This document shows positions 62,101 through 64,000 of a stretch of DNA of 64,000 bases, in pieces. This stretch comes from Drosophila miranda (taxonomy: Eukaryota; Arthropoda; Insecta; Diptera; Drosophilidae), in assembly GCF_003369915.1 (NCBI RefSeq), contig NC_046674.1, positions 10,912,001-10,976,000 of the forward strand, given 5' to 3'. The first letter of the stretch is position 1. Each line of letters starts with the position of its first letter. The notes below the pieces were generated by a model, which was given only the letters and a program-made list of their open reading frames with translations, had not been told where the DNA came from and made no database searches. A program made the translations under genes and the position numbers.

Positions 62101-63259
62101 GGGTGGCGGCTGCTCTGCCCCGGTGGCTGTTTGGAGCAATCTTCAGGGCGAACCCCTGAACGCCAACAGCCAGGATGTGGGCCTGTCCCTCACGGGCGCT
62201 GTCTGGAGTCTGGATGGTGCCATTGAGATCCGTAACCATCTGTCGTGCGCCTTGAGCGAGAAGCCAACGGGGAAACGCGGAGCGCAGCAGCAGCTGCAGG
62301 AGCAGCAGGAAAACAGCAGCAGCTGCGACTCCCCGCCGGCCTGCAAGCGACCAAGGAATGGGAACTGCAGCTCGGGCTCGGGCTCTGGCTCCTCCGATTC
62401 CAACTCGAATTCTAGTAGTCCACCCCGCCCGCAGGGTAGTCCCCCCGTGATCTGTGAGGATGTGGCCGCCTGCGAGGCTCTGGCGGGGTACAGCGTGGAG
62501 CAGCTGACGGATCTGGCCAGCCAGTGCCCTGTTCTGAGCAACAATAACACTCTTGGTGCCGGCGGAGATGCAGGTGGAGGTGATGCCGACACCACCAATG
62601 CCAATGGGTGTCCGATGCAGAGGGATGTGATCTCTCATTCGGGGGGCGATGCAGCAGGAGATTCAGATACATCTTCCAATGTCAACCCGACCCCCCATTG
62701 TCCCCTGCAGATGCCAGTGGGCGTGGACTTTATGGGCGAGTGCCCCTACGTGAATAATGAGACGAAGATCTCGTATGCCAAGGCCGGCAAGTGTCCAGTG
62801 ACCCATGCAGCAGCCGGGGCCGTACCTGCTCAACCGATTCTTCCCACTCCGCCGAGCAGTCGGGCCAGCATTGGCAGCAGCATCGGTGACGAGGTGGACA
62901 ATGTGGCAACGGTGTCTTCCAAGTGCCCCTTCGCGGCCATGCATCAGGGCAGTGGCCTCGAGGCGCCGCCCAAAGAGAGCGGAGCCCCGGCCAAGTGCCC
63001 GTTCCTCCAGAAGACAGTGCAAATGTTCGACTACGCGGACGAGGAGCAGCCCAAGCCCCAGACGGTGCTCATTGAGGACGTGGACAATCTCTTCTGCGGC
63101 CTCTACCAGCATCCATGCTACAGCCGACAGGTGTACGAGCGAGCGAATCTGCTGGGCAAGAACCTCGCCGAGGAGCTGATCAAAAAGGGAGCCCTCGATG
63201 TGATGAAGATCGCCCAGGCAGAGATCCATGGCAAGGTGGGGACCACCACGACATCCTGA
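59173..63259 (+). CDS. l(3)02640: Porphobilinogen deaminase (hydroxymethylbilane synthase) with a long Cys-Pro-rich insertion
   Basis: Four exons: 59173-59220, 60000-60072, 61430-61699 and 61758-63259, giving 630 aa against about 360 in human HMBS. The catalytic core is complete: VIRVGSRKSELALIQT, STFGDRVLN, GEKSLFTRDLE, VHSLKDLPT, SSLRRTAQ, RGNLNTRL and GQGALAVE. The dipyrromethane-cofactor Cys lies in GGGCSAPVAV. The enzyme joins four porphobilinogen to hydroxymethylbilane in cytosolic heme synthesis. After GAVWSLDGAIEIR an insertion of about 270 residues (297-565) is rich in Gln, Ser and Gly and has seven Cys-Pro dipeptides at C387, C415, C445, C459, C476, C520 and C544. The normal C-terminal helices follow (NLLGKNLAEELIKKGALDVM). 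I recall the D. melanogaster protein as similarly long. The insertion resembles a heme-responsive region, discussed as a finding. Confidence 0.94.
59221..61429 (+). other. Introns 1 and 2 of l(3)02640
   Basis: Intron 1 (59221-59999) has CT/GT repeats (59377-59398 and 59671-59698). Intron 2 (60073-61429) is 1.36 kb with T-rich and TTTGC-rich sequence (60490-60530) and a GATA repeat (61140-61156). No further gene is seen; the small open frames lack any protein signature. Confidence 0.55.
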
Positions 63260-63684
63260 AGACGGGACAGCTGGCCTCCCACGTCACCATTATCGTTATC
63301 ATCATTTACATTAAGTAGAAAAAGTGTAATTAGAGAATATTCTATGTTGTTTCCATTTCCACATCCACATCCGCATCCAAATCCTCTTTTTAGACGTGTT
63401 TTTGTTCTGTTTTTTGCTGGGAAATATAATAGAAATCAAATGCAAAAACCAACAAAGTTTCTCTTCTTTTGTAATGTCTTTTCGTCTACATTTATTTTCC
63501 AAAAAATAAAAATTAATTCATTAAAAATTTAACAAAAAATAAAGGTCAAGTTCGAGCGGTGGAAAAGCCTCCTCGTGCTAGTGCCAAAAATGGCAAAAAA
63601 TGCATTTGCAAGTGGCGCCTTCTCTTAAATTTAAGTGGGGTGCTCCCTCCTCTTTGTGGTCGCAAATATGTTCAGGTCTCCAGT
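63260..63684. other. Convergent 3' region of l(3)02640 and the zinc-finger gene
   Basis: ATCATTATCGTT-like and CATCCACATCC repeats are followed by AT-rich DNA with AATAAA at about 63505 and 63537. No gene is seen. Confidence 0.5.
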
Positions 63685-64000
63685 CTACCAGTGATGGCGC
63701 TTCTTCAAGTGATCCTCCAAAAATTTAACAGCCTGAAAGATCTTCGTGCACTTGCGTACGCCGCACGGCAGTCCTGGGTTTTCGTCGCTCCCCTCGCATT
63801 CATTAAAGTGCACCACGTAGGACTGGCGACTGTTGAACTTCTTGAAGCAGTGGCTGCACTTGAGAGACTGGCCGTGCATTTTGGCAATGTGCGATTCGAG
63901 ACGTCGCTGCGATTTGGTAGTTTTCGGGCACTGGCTGCAGTTGAACTCGGACTCGTCTGCGGTGGTGGACTCGCAGGTGGAGGTCAGCATTTCACGCTTG
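63685..64000 (-). CDS. C2H2 zinc-finger protein, C-terminal part (runs off the window)
   Basis: The minus-strand frame is open to the window edge and stops at 63685. It contains at least three zinc-finger-like units: FNCSQC...HIAKMH, LKCSHC...HFNEC (last ligand Cys, a C2HC variant) and a CGVRKC...HLKKRH unit. The stop follows two residues after the last His. A Met at 63990 could be the start of a 101-residue protein, but the preceding codons are also open (KRE), so a longer protein is equally possible. Nucleic-acid binding is inferred from the fold only; no gene name is recognised. Confidence 0.75.
   Translation of the reverse strand, partial: KREMLTSTCESTTADESEFNCSQCPKTTKSQRRLESHIAKMHGQSLKCSHCFKKFNSRQSYVVHFNECEGSDENPGLPCGVRKCTKIFQAVKFLEDHLKKRHHW

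Overview
This is fly genomic DNA, most likely from a Drosophila species close to the obscura group. It shows short GT-AG introns of 55-75 bp, strong C/G third-codon bias, dense CA/GA/CAG microsatellites, and DRE-type (TATCGATA) and GGTCACACT-type promoters. Most genes are orthologs of the D. melanogaster 61F cluster on 3L (Muller element D): the FAM135-family lipase gene, Rabex-5, scf, Rac1, CG9149 (cytosolic thiolase), CG2277 (NT5DC1-type), Ctr9, CG9186 (LDAH), a HERC4-type E3 ligase, Myo61F, mtacp1 and l(3)02640 (porphobilinogen deaminase). In the obscura group Muller D is fused to the X as arm XR. That the window lies on XR is an inference from gene order and was not tested.

Layout. 1-13640: FAM135 on + with long introns. 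14014-14482: a reverse-strand coding relic. 14700-17650: an MSL2-like gene on +, a stranger among the 61F genes. 17953-18142: a 190-bp inverted repeat. 18309-20646 Rabex-5 (+). 21229-22282 scf (+). 24437-25015 Rac1 (-). 26344-27853 thiolase (+). 28537-30189 NT5DC1-type HAD protein (-), divergent from 30540-34407 Ctr9 (+). 34559-35547 LDAH (-), divergent from 36581-40489 HERC4-type ligase (+). 40490-49765: a low-complexity 9-kb stretch, probably the 5' exon and intron of Myo61F, with a nested secreted GYP-rich protein gene (45133-45977, -). 49766-53357 Myo61F (+). 54623-55718 mtacp1 (+) with mutually exclusive exons. 55997-56473 (+) and 56519-57238 (-): two small convergent helical proteins. 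57462-58520: a membrane-anchored JmjC/cupin protein (-). 59173-63259 l(3)02640 (+). 63685-64000: a partial C2H2 zinc-finger gene (-).

The most notable locus is the MSL2-like gene. MSL2 is the male-limiting E3 subunit of the fly dosage-compensation complex, and its usual home is Muller B. This copy keeps coding introns, a C-terminal CXC zinc domain and, in the 3' UTR, an exact copy of the 18-nt SXL/UNR translational-repression element as I remember it, next to several poly-T tracts. It has lost one apparent RING zinc ligand (F71 where Cys is expected) and carries a very recent internal tandem duplication of the CXC-encoding exon. A copy or relocation of the dosage-compensation switch, probably on a neo-X arm and with its female-repression element intact, is the best candidate here for an undescribed system. 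A second lead is a roughly 270-residue insertion in porphobilinogen deaminase carrying seven Cys-Pro motifs that resemble the heme-regulatory motifs of ALA synthase. All exon boundaries were read by eye from splice consensus and reading phase.
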